Source: Hyperoodon ampullatus (Eukaryota > Chordata > Mammalia > Artiodactyla > Ziphiidae). Taken from it: DNA of 64,000 nt. The stretch spans positions 6,879,239-6,943,238 of the forward strand of contig OX457061.1 of NCBI GenBank assembly GCA_949752795.1. The letters run 5' to 3'. The position numbers were made by a program, and so were the translations under genes. How positions within the stretch are numbered: position 1 is the first letter of the stretch; the number at the start of each line of letters is the position of its first letter. Below are positions 21,525 through 32,487 of the stretch, in pieces. The notes below the pieces were generated by a model. The model made no database searches. It saw only the letters and a program-made list of their open reading frames with translations, and was not told the DNA's origin.

Positions 21525-22112
21525 CCCTACTATGTGCTGGCATTGTACCCAGTGTTCCCATCTCATTAGCTCGTGGATCCTCCCAATAACTACGTGGCTG
21601 GCATTCTATCCTCTTGCACATTTCATTGATGATAAGGCCGAGGCTCCGAGGGACCTACCTGGTGGCACAGTGGTTAAGAATCTGCCTGCCAGTGCAGGGG
21701 ACACAGGTTCGAGCCCTGGTCCGGGAAGATCCCACGTGCCGCAGAGCAACTAAGCCTGTGTGCCACAACTACTGAGCCTGCACTCTAGAGCCCGCCAGCC
21801 ACAACTACTGAGCCTGAGCTCTAGGGCCCTCGAGCCACAACTACTGAAGCCCGCGCGCCTAGAGCCCGTGCTCCACAACAAGAGAAGCCATTGCAATGAG
21901 AAAGCCACGCACCGCAAGGAAGAGTAGCCCCTGCTCGCCGCAACTAGAGAAAGCCGGCGCGCAGCAACGAGAAGACCCAACGCAGCCAAAAATAAATAAA
22001 TAAATAAATTTTTGGAAAAAAGCCAAGGCTCAGAGAGGGCCAGCAACTTTCCCAAAGTCACACAGCTCCCACTTGCTGGATCTGTCGGTCTGACTCCAAA
22101 GGCTGGAGCCTT
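21525..22112 (-). repeat. MIR SINE, antisense, split by a younger SINE
   Basis: The left part (about 21525-21650) has 'ctactatgtgctggcattgt' and 'catttcattgatgataaggc'. The right part (about 22016-22112) resumes with 'agccaaggctcagagaggg' and 'caaagtcacacagctccc'. The CHR SINE at 21651-22012 lies between them, so the MIR is older. Confidence 0.8.
21651..22012 (+). mobile_element. CHR-type tRNA SINE, long subtype, with internal duplication
   Basis: The head is 'acctggtggcacagtggtt', the B box 'ggttcgagccc', and the tail 'ccaaaaataaataaataaat'. The middle repeats the 'gccacaactactgagcctg' phrase at 21761 and 21801, so a ~40-base unit is present twice. Flanks 'aggccgaggctc' and 'agccaaggctc' form an imperfect target duplication. 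Confidence 0.9.
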
Positions 22113-22204
22113 TGCTGTCTCCCATCACCCTGAGCATCTCACCCTCAAGGCGAAGGTGAGGGAGAAAGCACCCTATTCAGCATTCGCTCTTTGGGGCAGC
22201 TTAG

Positions 22205-22300
22205 GACTCTCATGCAGTCATTTGATTAACAAATATTTATCCCCTCCTCCTCAGGGTCAGGCCTCACGCTGGCCTTGGGGGTAGAGCAGTGACAACACCG
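22205..22300 (-). repeat. L2 3' end, antisense
   Basis: 'gattaacaaatatttatccc' and 'tgggggtagagcagtgaca' are the reverse complement of the L2 terminus. Short fragment. Confidence 0.55.
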
Positions 22301-22355
22301 GCCCCGTCTCCCTCCTGGGGCTCCCTGGTAGGGAGAGGCGATGCGGATCGAGCTC

Positions 22356-22640
22356 AACTCCTGGCAAAGCCCTGCTTCATCCAGACTTAAAAATAAACCC
22401 AAGTACTGTCCAGGTCCAAAGACTGGGGAGCCACAGGCTCCCAGAACCGCGGCTGGGAGGCAGCAGGCAGAGCTGTCAGCTCGGAGCCCTCTCCCCTCAT
22501 CAGCATGGGGCCCCAGCCTCCCTGCTTAAAGATCGCCTCGGGCGCTCTCTTAAAGATGCTAACGTTGCAGCTGACATTTGGAAGATCCTGGCAGGCGATC
22601 AAACCCGAGCTGAAAATCGGAGCTGCCGGGCGGGGGCGGG
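22356..22640. promoter_or_regulatory. Candidate conserved non-coding element
   Basis: This is repeat-free, compositionally balanced sequence among repeats. It holds two copies of CTTAAAGAT (22525-22533, 22549-22557) and an inverted pair GATCGCC (22531-22537)/GGCGATC (22594-22600). The second arm is followed by AAA, giving a TCF/LEF-like GATCAAA. The organisation suggests an enhancer, but this is inferred from sequence character only. Confidence 0.35.
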
Positions 22641-23134
22641 CACCAGGCAGCAGGGACCAGGGCTGGTTGGGGCCGAGGGCAACGGGGCTCAGGCAGCCGC
22701 TGCTGGCTAAGGCTGTACTTGCAGACCGGCCCAGCACAGGTGGGTATTCGGCTGTCTGCTGGAAGGCCCCAGCAGAGGAGGAGGAGGATGCAGAAGGCAA
22801 GGAAGGAAGCGGGAGGAAAATGGCTATGGAGAGACCGAAATCTTTTAGTTCATCCCCAGACTCAGGGCATTGTCAATAATCAGACCAGCTGGGGAAAAAA
22901 ATCCACAAGATGAAGAGTTATAAGAAAGAGGGAAAATGGAAGAAGATTCCTGGTGCCAATTACATCTCTGACTGCTGTGCCCAGAGCCGGGTCCCTCCAA
23001 TGTGGGAGCAGAATGCTCTGAGGAAGCCCAGGGGTCAGAGGAAGGAGGAAGGAGAACAAGATTCCGACTCCACTGCTGCCTTGGGCACGCTGGGCCTTCC
23101 ACAAATTTCCACATGCCCGAGCCAGCCTCCTCTC

Positions 23135-23470
23135 CCTTCCCTTCCTTTACATCCAGTCTCCTTTCCACCCTCCCGCCACTCTCCAACCACCTCCATCCGC
23201 TAACCCTCCATCCACCTCCATCCGCTAACCCACCTACCTATTCACCTATCCCACCTACCCTACCTCCCACCTAACCAGCTCACCCTCTGCTCTTCATCTA
23301 CCCAACCACCCATCTACCTAGTTCACCAGTCGTCCCCTGCACCCATCCATCCATTAGTTCATCTATTCAGCCATCCATCCCCCATCCATTCACCCATCTC
23401 CATTCATCTCCCCCATTCATTCCTTCATTCATTCATCCACTCATCCAAATGTCCATTCATTCCCCAGGCA
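23135..23470. repeat. (CCAT/CCAC)n tetranucleotide array
   Basis: Degenerate 'ccatccgctaaccctccatc' type units run into 'attcattcatccactcatcc'. About 330 bases, variable in unit. It leads into antisense L2. Confidence 0.9.
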
Positions 23471-23860
23471 TCCACCCAAAGAATATTTCTTCAGCACAGG
23501 AGAGGCACAACCAGCCCAGATTTAGGGGACAGGAAAGGCTTCCAGGACAAAGACCCTCTAAGCTGAGACATAAAGAACGAGTAGAAGCAATCCAGGTAAA
23601 CTGTGGAATGGAGAGTGCTTCCCAGCTAGATGGGAGACGAGAGACAAAGGCCTCTTAGGGAAACATCGGGTCGCGTTCTGCTTTTAGCTTAAGAGAGAGT
23701 AGTTTACCAGAGAGCCAGGGAGAGGCCAGCCCTGAGGCTGGAGTGGGCAGCCGGTGGAGGGCATGAAGCTGGGACACCCTGCCTGGCATAGAGCCAGGCA
23801 CACGGGCTCGTGGGAAGGGGTGTGAAAGATGTGGAAGGCCAAGTCGTGGTCCTGCAGCTG
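23470..23860 (-). mobile_element. L2 fragment, antisense
   Basis: 'aaaggcttccaggacaaaga', 'gctgagacataaagaacga' and 'gaatggagagtgcttccca' follow the antisense L2 3' region. Diverged. I see nothing specific in 23860-24090. Confidence 0.55.
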
Positions 23861-24094
23861 TTCATCACTGACCCCTCCAAATAGGCCCATCCAGTTCCTG
23901 CAGCCCTCGCCCACCTCTCCATCCCCCGAAGTCCCAATGTCTCAGGGTTAGACCCCTACAGCCCCACCCTTACAGGCTTTTTCTTGATATGTGTGAATTC
24001 TGGCTTCTCTGGGTCAGAGCTATGCCTTATCCTTCTTGGTGTCCTGTCCCGCGGTACTTGGTCAAAGCTCAAAAAATATTCAAGAAATAAAAAT

Positions 24095-24332
24095 ATGTAT
24101 CCTGGGGCTTCCCTGGTGGCGCAGTGGTTGAGGGTCCGCCTGCCGATGCAGGGGACACGGGTTTGTGGCCCAGTCTGGGAAGATCCCACATGCCGCGGAG
24201 CGGCTGGGCCCGTGAGCCATGGCCGCTGAGCCTGCGCGTCTGGAGCCTGTGCTCCGCTACGGGAGAGGCCACAACAGTGAGAGGCCCGCGTACCGCAAAA
24301 AAAAAAAAAAAAAAAAAAAAAAATGTATCCTG
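24095..24332 (+). mobile_element. CHR-type tRNA SINE, short (odontocete-type) subtype
   Basis: The body is 24105-24322, with a 10-base duplication (atgtatcctg at 24095-24104 and 24323-24332). The A box is intact. The B box is altered (gggtttgtggccc), which should weaken internal pol III initiation. The poly(A) is about 27 bases. Confidence 0.95.
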
Positions 24333-24439
24333 CCCCCAAATCCTCCCGTTCTTCCTCTGCGGAACCCCTTCCACACACCCAGTCCCTCTGCCCAAAAGCC
24401 TGGGCGCCATCCACTTCCCCTTCCTCTCTCCCCAGTGCC

Positions 24440-24800
24440 ACCGCCATGTGAGTCAGTCACCCAGACCTGTCATGCCTCCTCTGACATACCTTGAATCTTC
24501 TCTCCACCTGCTCAGCCACCAACCTGGATCAGAGTGGCAGCCTCCTTGCTGCGCTCCCTTCCTCCAGGCTTGCTCTCCGTGAGGCCACGTGCGCGGTGCA
24601 ATGAGAGAGATCTTTCTACATTCGAAACTTGACCATTCGATTCTCCCACTTAAACCTTTCATGGCTTCTCTCTGTCCTCTGGGTAAAGTCCTAAATTGCT
24701 GTCATTGCCTATAAGACCCTTCCCAAGTTGGCCAGCGCTGCCTTCTCTGGGCTCCAGGTTCATCCCTCTAAGATTAGAAATCCATCAAGTTCATTGCTAT
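24440..24800 (+). mobile_element. L2 LINE fragment
   Basis: 'agagagatctttctacattc', 'cacttaaacctttcatggct', 'gggtaaagtcctaaattgct' and 'cctataagacccttcccaag' are sense L2 in the correct order. Confidence 0.8.
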
Positions 24801-25820
24801 TCATATTGGGTCTCCAAAACCATGGTCCTGGCTCCAGCCGCTGGACTGTCTTGGCCCAAAGCCTAGAAACATCCTGAGCGCTCAACTCCCTGCTCATCCC
24901 CATACTTGACTCCACTTAGATCCCGCCCCCATTCTGTCCCCAAAAGCCAGGGAGCCATCCCATGTTCTCAATCCCACGACCAACACCTGGTTGGCCCTCA
25001 GGTGAAAGAAGATATTGCTAAAAGCTACAAGAATATTCGAGTTTACCCCCAGACCCTCCCTCTCCAGGTCTGACCATTTCCATGTGCTATTTGTGCCTTT
25101 AACCAAAGCCAACTGCTTGGCCTCTCCTCTGCCTACAAAAGAAATTTTTTTTTCACTGATTTTATGGCTACAAAAAATTTCCTTCCTGTCTTCACATTCA
25201 CAGGAAAGAGAAAGCCCTGGCCCTGGCTCAGAATTGGATTCTAGCTGGAGGCGTCCTCTCCGTGGCTGGCTCCAGGGAAAGGTCTGTTTGTTCCTTGACC
25301 TTGAGCAGGAGCTGAGGCAGCCAGAAAGAGGAGAGACAGGAGCTGGGAGGAGAAGGAGGAGACAGGCTGGGACTGTGGCCCCAGGACCCTGCACTCTGCC
25401 CCCAAGGAACCAGCCAGGTGATGGGAAGTTAGAAGAAAGGAAGGAGACAGGCCATGCTGCAGGCACAGCCAGCCACAGAGGTCCTGAGGAACGGGAAGCA
25501 GGCGGCCTCTTCTGCTCCTGGTCCTCTGAGGTCCCCAGGCTGTCCCCATCCCTCGTCCCCTTGGAAACTGAACAGACCAGAGAACTGGAAGGAGAAGTAA
25601 ACCACGCAGATAGATAGACTTTGCCATCCACATGGGGGCCAACTGTGGCTGTTACAGACCCAACACTAGTTGGGGGGCATCAGTCCAGGCAACCTGGCCT
25701 TGTCCACGGTGAGCCTACAGACTAAGGACAGTGGGACCTACAGGGGCAAGAGATAAAGAAATAAAGAAAAGTGCCCTTCTCGGAAAGGGTCTCCTTCCTT
25801 CTGGTGCATGACGGAAATTT
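24800..25820. other. Unique sequence with long overlapping open frames
   Basis: A 200-codon plus-strand frame (25015-25617) and a 245-codon minus-strand frame (24894-25631) overlap almost completely. Neither has a domain, signal or plausible codon pattern, and the stretch contains homopolymers. I see no repeat family here. Most likely non-coding. Confidence 0.35.
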
Positions 25821-25824
25821 AACC

Positions 25825-26050
25825 CAAACATGTATTGAGCACCTCCTGTTTGCCTGGATCCTTACTCTCAGCGATCTGATCATTTTTTCTCCAATTGAAC
25901 TGGGGGCACACTTAAAGTAGGGACTGTTTATTTCCTCCCAAAGAACTTCATTTTTACTACAAAAGTAAGACATGCTTGTTATAGATATTGTAAAAAATAC
26001 AGATAAGTTCAATACAGACAATAAGACCACTTGTAATCCTATCATTTAAT
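25825..26050. repeat. MIR fragment then L1-type fragment
   Basis: 'tgtattgagcacctcctgtt' (25831-25850) is antisense MIR. 'taaaaaatacagataagttc' and 'gaccacttgtaatcctatca' (25985-26042) resemble an old L1-associated segment. The second assignment is uncertain. Confidence 0.4.
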
Positions 26051-26635
26051 GATGGTCACTTTTGACATTTGGAGGCCTTGATTCCCCTCCTGGTCCTCCA
26101 TATCCAGCATCTTCTCTTGGAGTCTTGCACCCAATGGGCTTGTATGAAGGACTTTATGTCTGACCATTTACCTGTTTGTTCATTACTCATTAATTCCAAA
26201 AGTGCTCATTGAACCCTCAGTAGGTCACAACTTGGTGGTGGTTTAAATTCTTTGGGGGTGGAAAGAGATGTGCAGAAAGCTAAGCTCATGTTGGTGTAAC
26301 CCAAATAAAAGCCGAGGTCCCACATAGCTCAGTCTCAGCGCTGAGTGACTTAATAGTCCAGCAGTCGAAAGTAATTTAAATGAGTTTTCTGAATTCACTC
26401 GTTCCCCAAAGAACTTCAAAGGGGTCTAATTCACAACCCACGGCAATAGCTCTCAGCAGCCCTTAGACTCTCGCCCCAGTTCTCTCTATAGTAGCTCTGG
26501 AATTTTGCACAAATTCTTTAACACTTCTGATACCATCCTATAGGTTTTCAGTCACTCTGTGTCCTTTCACTTCTTTCTCAGATACTTATTATGATCTATA
26601 CTCAAAGGCCAAACCCTTCTCCATCCCTTCTGCTG
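26050..26635. other. AT-richer unique sequence, no feature seen
   Basis: No named repeat, RNA or exon. Short L2-like words ('tactcattaattccaaaag') occur near 26180-26215. Confidence 0.35.
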
Positions 26636-26637
26636 AC

Positions 26638-27110
26638 AGAGTGAGTGGTCAAGAGCCCGGATTCAGATCCAGATCCTGGCCCCATCACTGACCAGCTGGA
26701 TAGCCTTTGGCAAGCCACTTGATGCTGTGCAACCCAAAGTGTGGTCCACAAGCTGGTGCTGGCCCACACACTGTTTGTTGACATGATAAGAGAAGCATAG
26801 AAACCAATCATTTAGAAACATCCATAGCAGTTTGGCACTGCCTACATCCAATTGTGACTGTGTAGATTACAAAAGCATCATTTCCCACAGATTGGAAATT
26901 ATTTTTCTGAAAGTTCCTTCACCACGGATAGTTTGAGAAGCACAGACTTAACCTACTCTGTGCCTCAGTTTCCTCATAAGTAAAATGGGAATAATGATGC
27001 CCCCTAACCTCATCAGGTCCCTGGGAAAAGTAAATGAAGTTAATCTATGGAAGGTTCTCAGGACCGTGGCTGGGCACTGCGAGCTCATTAAATGTCAAAG
27101 TCGCTATTAT
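26638..27110 (+). repeat. MIR SINE split by a hAT-type element
   Basis: The MIR left part (about 26638-26722) has 'tggtcaagagcccggattca' and 'gcctttggcaagccactt'. The right part (about 26947-27110) resumes exactly in register with 'ttaacctactctgtgcctc' and 'cctcataagtaaaatggga'. The 220 bases between are a separate transposon. Confidence 0.85.
26724..26946. mobile_element. MER5/MER-type hAT element with terminal inverted repeats
   Basis: The ends 'tgctgtgcaacccaaagtg' and 'gatagtttgagaagcac' are diverged inverted repeats of the hAT-Charlie kind (CAGTG-TTCTCAAACTTT group). It interrupts a MIR, so it transposed after that MIR was fixed. It has no coding capacity. The exact family is not named. 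Confidence 0.65.
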
Positions 27111-27354
27111 TTTTGCACATTTTCCATATTCTGCATTAGAAGCACCCACTTTTCCTCTGAGGGCAGGGGAGGAAAGTGGATTCCGGTTAATGCATCCTAC
27201 CTTAACTCCAGTTTCTAGACTTCTAGTCAACTCTTGAGATTGAAACACCCCTGTGACTGCATCCAGAACCTCCCAGGTTGCCAAAGGAAACATCTTTGTG
27301 TTTATTTATCCACTTACTAAATATCCTAAATATCTGTAGACCACTTACAGAGTG

Positions 27355-27480
27355 TGAGGCAGGAGACCCCAGTGGCTAAGAACTCAGGAGCAAAACAGCC
27401 ATGGGTTCAAATCCTGGCTCTGCTACTACTTCCTAGCTGAGTGACCTTGGGCAAGTTATGTAACCTCTCTGAGCCACAGC
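27355..27480 (+). repeat. MIR SINE
   Basis: 'gtggctaagaactcaggagc', 'gttcaaatcctggctctgc', 'gtgaccttgggcaagttatg' and 'taacctctctgagccacag' are a well-preserved sense MIR. Nothing is recognisable between here and the GA tract at 28.1 kb. Confidence 0.9.
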
Positions 27481-28094
27481 GTTCCCATGTGAGGGCCCAG
27501 AGGGTTCCAAGGTCAGGACTCAGCCCCGACAGGTGATGCCCCCACACTTGTGGAGAGCATGACTCAGGGGTGAGTCACTGCATCTGAGCCCAACTATGAA
27601 GACTAGGGTGACTTCCTAGGTTGGATTGCCGCCCTCAGAGAGTTCTGCAGATGAGGAAGAATAGGTGGTATTTTGAGGTGCCAGACTCACCAGGTATTAC
27701 TTCTAGAAAAATGGATGAATTTAAGGACTTTGAATATCTGAGAATGGAGGGATGTAGAAATATAAAGGGCTCAAGATGAGTAGACTTCTCACCAATTGGA
27801 TTTGTATTGTATGGAACATGGAGCTTGTGTAATGGCCCTTTCTAGAGCATGTGGGAGATTAAAGATGGCTGCAGGCTCTCTGGCATCCTCCCATCAAGAC
27901 CTAGGTGGTGTTTTTTTTCCCTCTCCCCTTGAATCCGGGCTGGCCCCAGGATTGGCTTTGAAAAGCAGAATGGAGCCGACCTGATGCTGTGTAGCTTCTG
28001 AGATTTGAGGCCTCTGCATTCACCCTTCCTGGGGTGCTCCTTCTTGGAAGCCAGCTGCCATGTAAAAATCCACCATGCTGTGAGGAAGCCCAGG

Positions 28095-28105
28095 AGAGGG
28101 AGGGG

Positions 28106-28146
<41 letters not shown>

Positions 28147-28175
28147 AGGGAGGGAGAGGAGAGAGAGGGGCCAGG
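28095..28175. repeat. (GA)n/(GGGA)n purine microsatellite
   Basis: About 80 bases of uninterrupted purine, 'gagagagagagagagagaga' then 'gggagggagggagggagag'. Length polymorphism and triplex formation are expected. Confidence 0.95.
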
Positions 28176-28335
28176 GGAGGAGCACTGAGGTTCCAGACCT
28201 ACAAAGTAAGACTTCTTGGACCTTCCAGCCCAGCTGCCAGCTAAACGCAACTGAGTAAATGCCACCCCACGCCCCATGCTTCTCTTGATATGGAGCTCTG
28301 TATATGGGGTAACGTTTTCTGGTCTCACACACAGT

Positions 28336-28870
28336 TAGAGACTGAATTGTGTCTCCCCAAAATTTGCATGTTGAAGCCCTAACCATCAGTATCTCAGAAT
28401 GTAACCATGTTTGGATATATCTTATAAGAGGTAATTACTTTGGGGGTTTGTTTGTTTGTTTGTTTTTTGGCTGTGCCACGCGGCTTGCAGGATCTTAGTT
28501 CCCTGACCAAGGATTGAACCTGGGTCCTGGCAGTGAAAGTGCAGAGTCCTAACCACTGGATAGCCAGGGAATTCCCAAGAGGCAATTAAGTTAAAATGAG
28601 GCCTTTAAGGTGGGCCCTAACCCACCAGTGTTCTTATAAGAAGAGGGACACACTGAAAGACACCAGACATGTGTGTGCACACAGAGAAAAGACCATGCGA
28701 GGACACAATGAGAAGAAGGCCGTCAACAAGCCCAGGAGAGAGGCCTCCGAAGAAACCAACCCTGCTGACACCTTAATCTTGGACTTCCAGCCTCCAGAAC
28801 TGTGAGAAAGTAAATTTCTGCTGTCTAAGCCTCCTAGTCTGGTATTTGTTATGGCGGCCCTAGCAACTCA
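28336..28870 (+). mobile_element. ERVL-MaLR LTR (MLT1/MST-like), split by a SINE
   Basis: 'ctgaattgtgtctccccaaa', 'atgttgaagccctaaccatc', 'gttcttataagaagaggga', 'gaggacacaatgagaagaa' and 'ggacttccagcctccagaac' are the ordered landmarks of a MaLR LTR. It is interrupted by the SINE at 28438-28576. It has no internal retroviral sequence; it is a relic solo LTR. Confidence 0.85.
28426..28588 (-). mobile_element. Short CHR-type tRNA SINE inside the LTR
   Basis: The body is 28438-28576, in reverse: 'ttttttggctgtgccacgc' to 'gatagccagggaattccc'. A 12-base duplication with one mismatch (aagaggtaatta at 28426-28437, aagaggcaatta at 28577-28588) marks the insertion. The GTTT run at 28445-28463 is its former poly(A) tail. 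Confidence 0.9.
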
Positions 28871-29455
28871 TCCATACACCTGATACTCAGGGGTGGAACA
28901 GGAACAGGATAACCCACAGACATGCTCCTTTAGAAGGGGGAGGGCTGAGAGGGAAGCCGCAGGCGCTGTGCGTGGCAATTCAGAGTACCGCTGGGTGGAC
29001 ACTGTGCGGCTCACCTCCCCCAGGTGAAGAAAACACTCTTCAATCTGTGCTCCCTCAGAACTGCTCCCAGCCCCCTGTTCCCCGTGGCCCCTGGGTCGCC
29101 CTCTGGGAGGACTTCCTTCCCCATCACCTCCTTGGCCACACCGATGGGGCTGAGCAGCTTTCCTCCCTTTGGGGTCCAGATGCTGTTTTATGTCGTGAAC
29201 AGTCACAACCTCTTTTAGTCCAGACTGGCAGCCCTTTTGACAGTGTGACCATCTTCAGAACTTAGTTACCCTTTCTCTATTTGTTGCCATTCAGCTTCTT
29301 ATGCTAAAGATGCATCCAATTTTTCTAGACTTGCCTCTCTAGACTTTATCACAGGTATCTTGAGCTCACCAGAGGTTTTAACCAAGGGAGTGCTGGTCAT
29401 ACCCCTATGCGGTCTTTACCCTGACACTGGGTCTTAACTAGACTCTATCACCCAA
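28870..29455. other. Unique sequence, no feature seen
   Basis: No named repeat, RNA gene or coding exon. Open frames on both strands near 28868-29265 lack any domain. Confidence 0.35.
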
Positions 29456-29851
29456 GGCATTTCTTTTTTTTTTTTTAATAAATTTATTTATATTTATTTT
29501 TGGCTGCATTGGGTCTTCATTGCTGCGCGCGGGCTTTCTCTATTTGCGGTGAGTGAGGGCTACTCTTCCTGGCGGTGCACGGGCTTCTCATTGTGGTGGC
29601 CTCTCTTGTTGCGGAGCACGGGGTCTAGGCATGTGGACTGCAGTAGCTGTGGCATGTGGGCTCTAGAGTGCAGGCTCAGTAGTTGTGGCGCACGGGCTTA
29701 GTTGCCCCGCGGCATGTGGAATCTTCCCCGACCAGGGTTCGAACCTGTGTCCCCTGCGTTAGCAGGCGGATTCTTAACCACTGCGCCACCAGGGAAGTCC
29801 AGCAGGCAGATTCTTAACCGCTGCACCACCAGGGAAGCCCCGGCATTTCTT
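29456..29851 (-). mobile_element. CHR-type tRNA SINE, long subtype, with duplicated head
   Basis: The body is 29466-29841, flanked by a perfect 10-base duplication (ggcatttctt at 29456-29465 and 29842-29851). In element orientation its first 40 bases are present twice in tandem (plus-strand units 29761-29800 and 29801-29840, three mismatches). The duplicated unit contains the pol III A box. Because both copies lie inside one target duplication, the doubled head was either in the inserted molecule or arose afterwards. Confidence 0.95.
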
Positions 29852-30524
29852 AGTTTTATTATTTCTTCATAAGTCTAGAATATTCTTTATTGATTATTTG
29901 TGGATTACCCATTTTGCAGGTCTCTACATAAAGATTCAAATTTACAATTAGACTTCTCAAACAATACATTTCTGGGGACACAGACAGTTAAAATTTAAAC
30001 TCATTATCCGCTCCAAGATCACATCATGTATTCCAAACACCCATGTATTAGAAATTTTACTAAAATGTCATTTGTAACTCGAATTTGCAGAATCAACTAA
30101 CTGCCAGAGGGGCAGGAACTGGGTCTGTTTTGCCCACTTGTCATGCAAAGAACAGGCTTTTCCCAAAATGGGACTGGGTTTTCTCTCTAGGTTTTCTGGA
30201 AGACAAACTGCTGGGGTGGGGGTGGGGAATGTCACCTTTTTCCACTGGGGATGAGGTGTTTGCACCCAAGCTCAGCATCCTACAGGGGCCCCCTTCCCCT
30301 ACTGGCATCTCTGCATCCTCCCGTGGGCTCCAGGCCTCTGGGCACTGGGCTCGTGGAGCTCCAGCTTCCTTTCTCTTTCACTGGCTAGAGATGAGAAATC
30401 GTTGCATTTTTCAACCCTGCAAACCCATAACTTCTGAATTTTCCCTTTCCCTTTCTTTCCTGCTTGTAAGCAGGCTAATTCCTTTCAGAGGGCATCTCTT
30501 TTCCGTAGTGCTTGTGAAAGGCAG

Positions 30525-30915
30525 TGTATGAGTTTGCTAGGGCTGCTGTAACAAAGTACAACGGAACTTCATTTTCTCACAATTCTGGAGACTGGTTCTC
30601 ACAGTCAAGGTGTCAGTGGGCTCGTTCCTTCTGAAGGCCCGGAAGGAAGGGTCTGTTCCAGGCCTCTGTCCTTGGTGTGTAGAGGGTCATATTCTCCCTG
30701 TCTTCACGTCGCCTTTCCTCTGTACACATTTGTATGCAAATTTCCTCTTCTTAGAAGGACACCAGTCATGTTGGATTAGGGCCCACCCTGAAGACTTCAT
30801 TTTATCTTAATCACCTCTTTAAGGACCCTGTCTCCAAATACAGTCACATTCTGAGGTACTGGGGGTTAGGGCTTCAACATATGAACTGGGGGGACTTGAT
30901 TCAGCCCATGACATG
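30525..30915 (-). mobile_element. ERVL-MaLR LTR, antisense
   Basis: 'agtttgctagggctgctgta', 'ttctcacaattctggagac', 'ggattagggcccaccctg', 'ccaaatacagtcacattctg' and 'gattcagcccatgacatg' follow the reverse complement of a MaLR LTR in order. About 390 bases, no internal region. 29860-30520 shows no feature I can name. Confidence 0.85.
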
Positions 30916-31124
30916 TAGCGAAATGCAACCAAGACATTCTAGACATTTCTGTTTCCCAAGCTCTTCAGCTAAACCCACAAGTGCAGTATAGGATCAGCTT
31001 TGCAAGTGATTGTAGGCAAGAATCTTCCCAAATGTTTCCCACTGTATAACATGGGTCACCATCTCTCCTACCCCCAGTAACTGATTCCTTGTCACCTGTC
31101 ACCTGTTACCTACTCTTAGAGCCA

Positions 31125-31369
31125 GTGCTACAAATTTTTTTTTTTTTTTTTTTTTTTTTGCGATACGCGGGCCTCTCACTGTTGTGGCCTCTCCCGTAGC
31201 GGAGCACAGGCTCCGGACGCGCAGGCTCAGCGGCCATGGCTCACGGGCCCAGCCGCTCCGCGGCATGCGGGATCTTCCCGGACCGGGGCACGAACCCGTG
31301 TCCCCTGCATCGGCAGGCGGACTCTCAACCACTGCGCCACCAGGGAAGCCCAATGTGCTACAAATTTTT
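31125..31369 (-). mobile_element. CHR-type tRNA SINE, short (odontocete-type) subtype
   Basis: The body is about 31140-31354, flanked by a perfect 15-base duplication (gtgctacaaattttt). It is an almost undamaged copy: 'gcgatacgcgggcctctcac' after about 24 T, B box intact, ending 'gcgccaccagggaagccc'. Probably a young insertion. Confidence 0.97.
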
Positions 31370-31384
31370 GATGCTGCCAATTTC

Positions 31385-31770
31385 TGTATTGGTCAGATTT
31401 TGCTAGGTTATGCTACATAGCAAACATCCCCTAAATATAAGTACATTAGCATAGCCAAGGTTTACCTTCATTCAGGTTTAATGCTGCCCACAGTTTGCTG
31501 GCCCCTCTGCTCGACCACTCTCCTTCACATGCTATCTTTATTTTGGGGTCCAGGCCGAAGATGCCGCCCCTATCTAGGACGTGTAAACCTGAGAGAAAAG
31601 AGCCAGAGAGCTGGCATAACCACAGGATAGATTTTCAGGCTTCTGCCAGGCACTGGCATGCGGTCACTTCCTCTCACATTTCATTGGTCAGAGCAATTCA
31701 CATGGCCAAGCCTGCTGCCAGTGGGTGTGGAAGTATGCTCTGCCCATAGGGAGGCACCGTGAGTCGCTGA
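31385..31770. repeat. Probable ancient LTR/DNA element, family not named
   Basis: 'ttggtcagattttgctaggt', 'acttcctctcacatttcatt' and 'caattcacatggccaagcc' are phrases that recur in mammalian DNA as an old interspersed repeat. I cannot assign the family without alignment. Confidence 0.4.
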
Positions 31771-31844
31771 CCCCGGGGCAGGGAGGTGTCACCTTCTTAG
31801 GGTCCAGAATCACTGGGAACAATGGCACCATCCACCACAAGAGT

Positions 31845-31985
31845 TAACACTGGTTAAGATTGACCAGATGTGGGGCTTTGTGCCAGCAGCCTCACATCCT
31901 TAGCTCATTGACTCATCATCATAGCCCCATTTTACAGATAAGAAAACTGAGGCCTTGAGAGAGGAAGAGACTTGTTCACTGTCTA
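31845..31985 (-). repeat. MIR SINE, antisense
   Basis: 'tagctcattgactcatcatc', 'tagccccattttacagataa' and 'gaaaactgaggccttgaga'. A clear antisense MIR core. 31985-32480 has nothing else I can name. Confidence 0.85.
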
Positions 31986-32487
31986 GTGTGATAAACAAGA
32001 TCTACGAGCATGGCTTGGAAAAGCCCCAAGGGTCTACACGCATATGGGGTCTTACTCCTGTCACTTCTCTTCTCGGCTGCCGGGGTGAGAAAACACTTAG
32101 TGAGGACGGGCTGCCTCAAGATATGGCCTGTGGGGCACACGCACCTGAATGCTGGCCATGGCAAGGTTCTCAGTTGGGGTGGGGAGCCTGAGCCAGCTGC
32201 ACCCCTTGCCAGGGTGTCAGAAGAGCCCATTCCTTGGGGAGCCCACGCCCCACCTTTCAGCTCAGCTCCACCTGGCTCACCCTGCCCTGCAAATCTAGGA
32301 ATTCTGCCAGAGCCACTGAGGAGGGCAGAGGGCTTACAATAAATACAACTCTTGGGGGAAAGGGAGAGGAAGAGTCTCGCTCCATCCCAGGAGCCCGTGT
32401 GCTATGTGAGTCTGTGCTGATCGCCTGCTTGGACACATCTCTTCCTGCTCTCAGTGACTCTGGGAAGGTTGAGCATTTTCTGGTTCA

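Noticed and set aside
24894..25631. 245-codon minus and 200-codon plus frames that overlap
   Set aside because: Both strands open at once, no domain, no splice context; expected by chance in such GC content.
28336..28870. Possible endogenous retrovirus with genes
   Set aside because: Only LTR sequence is present at this and the other three MaLR sites; no gag, pol or env-like frame flanks them.
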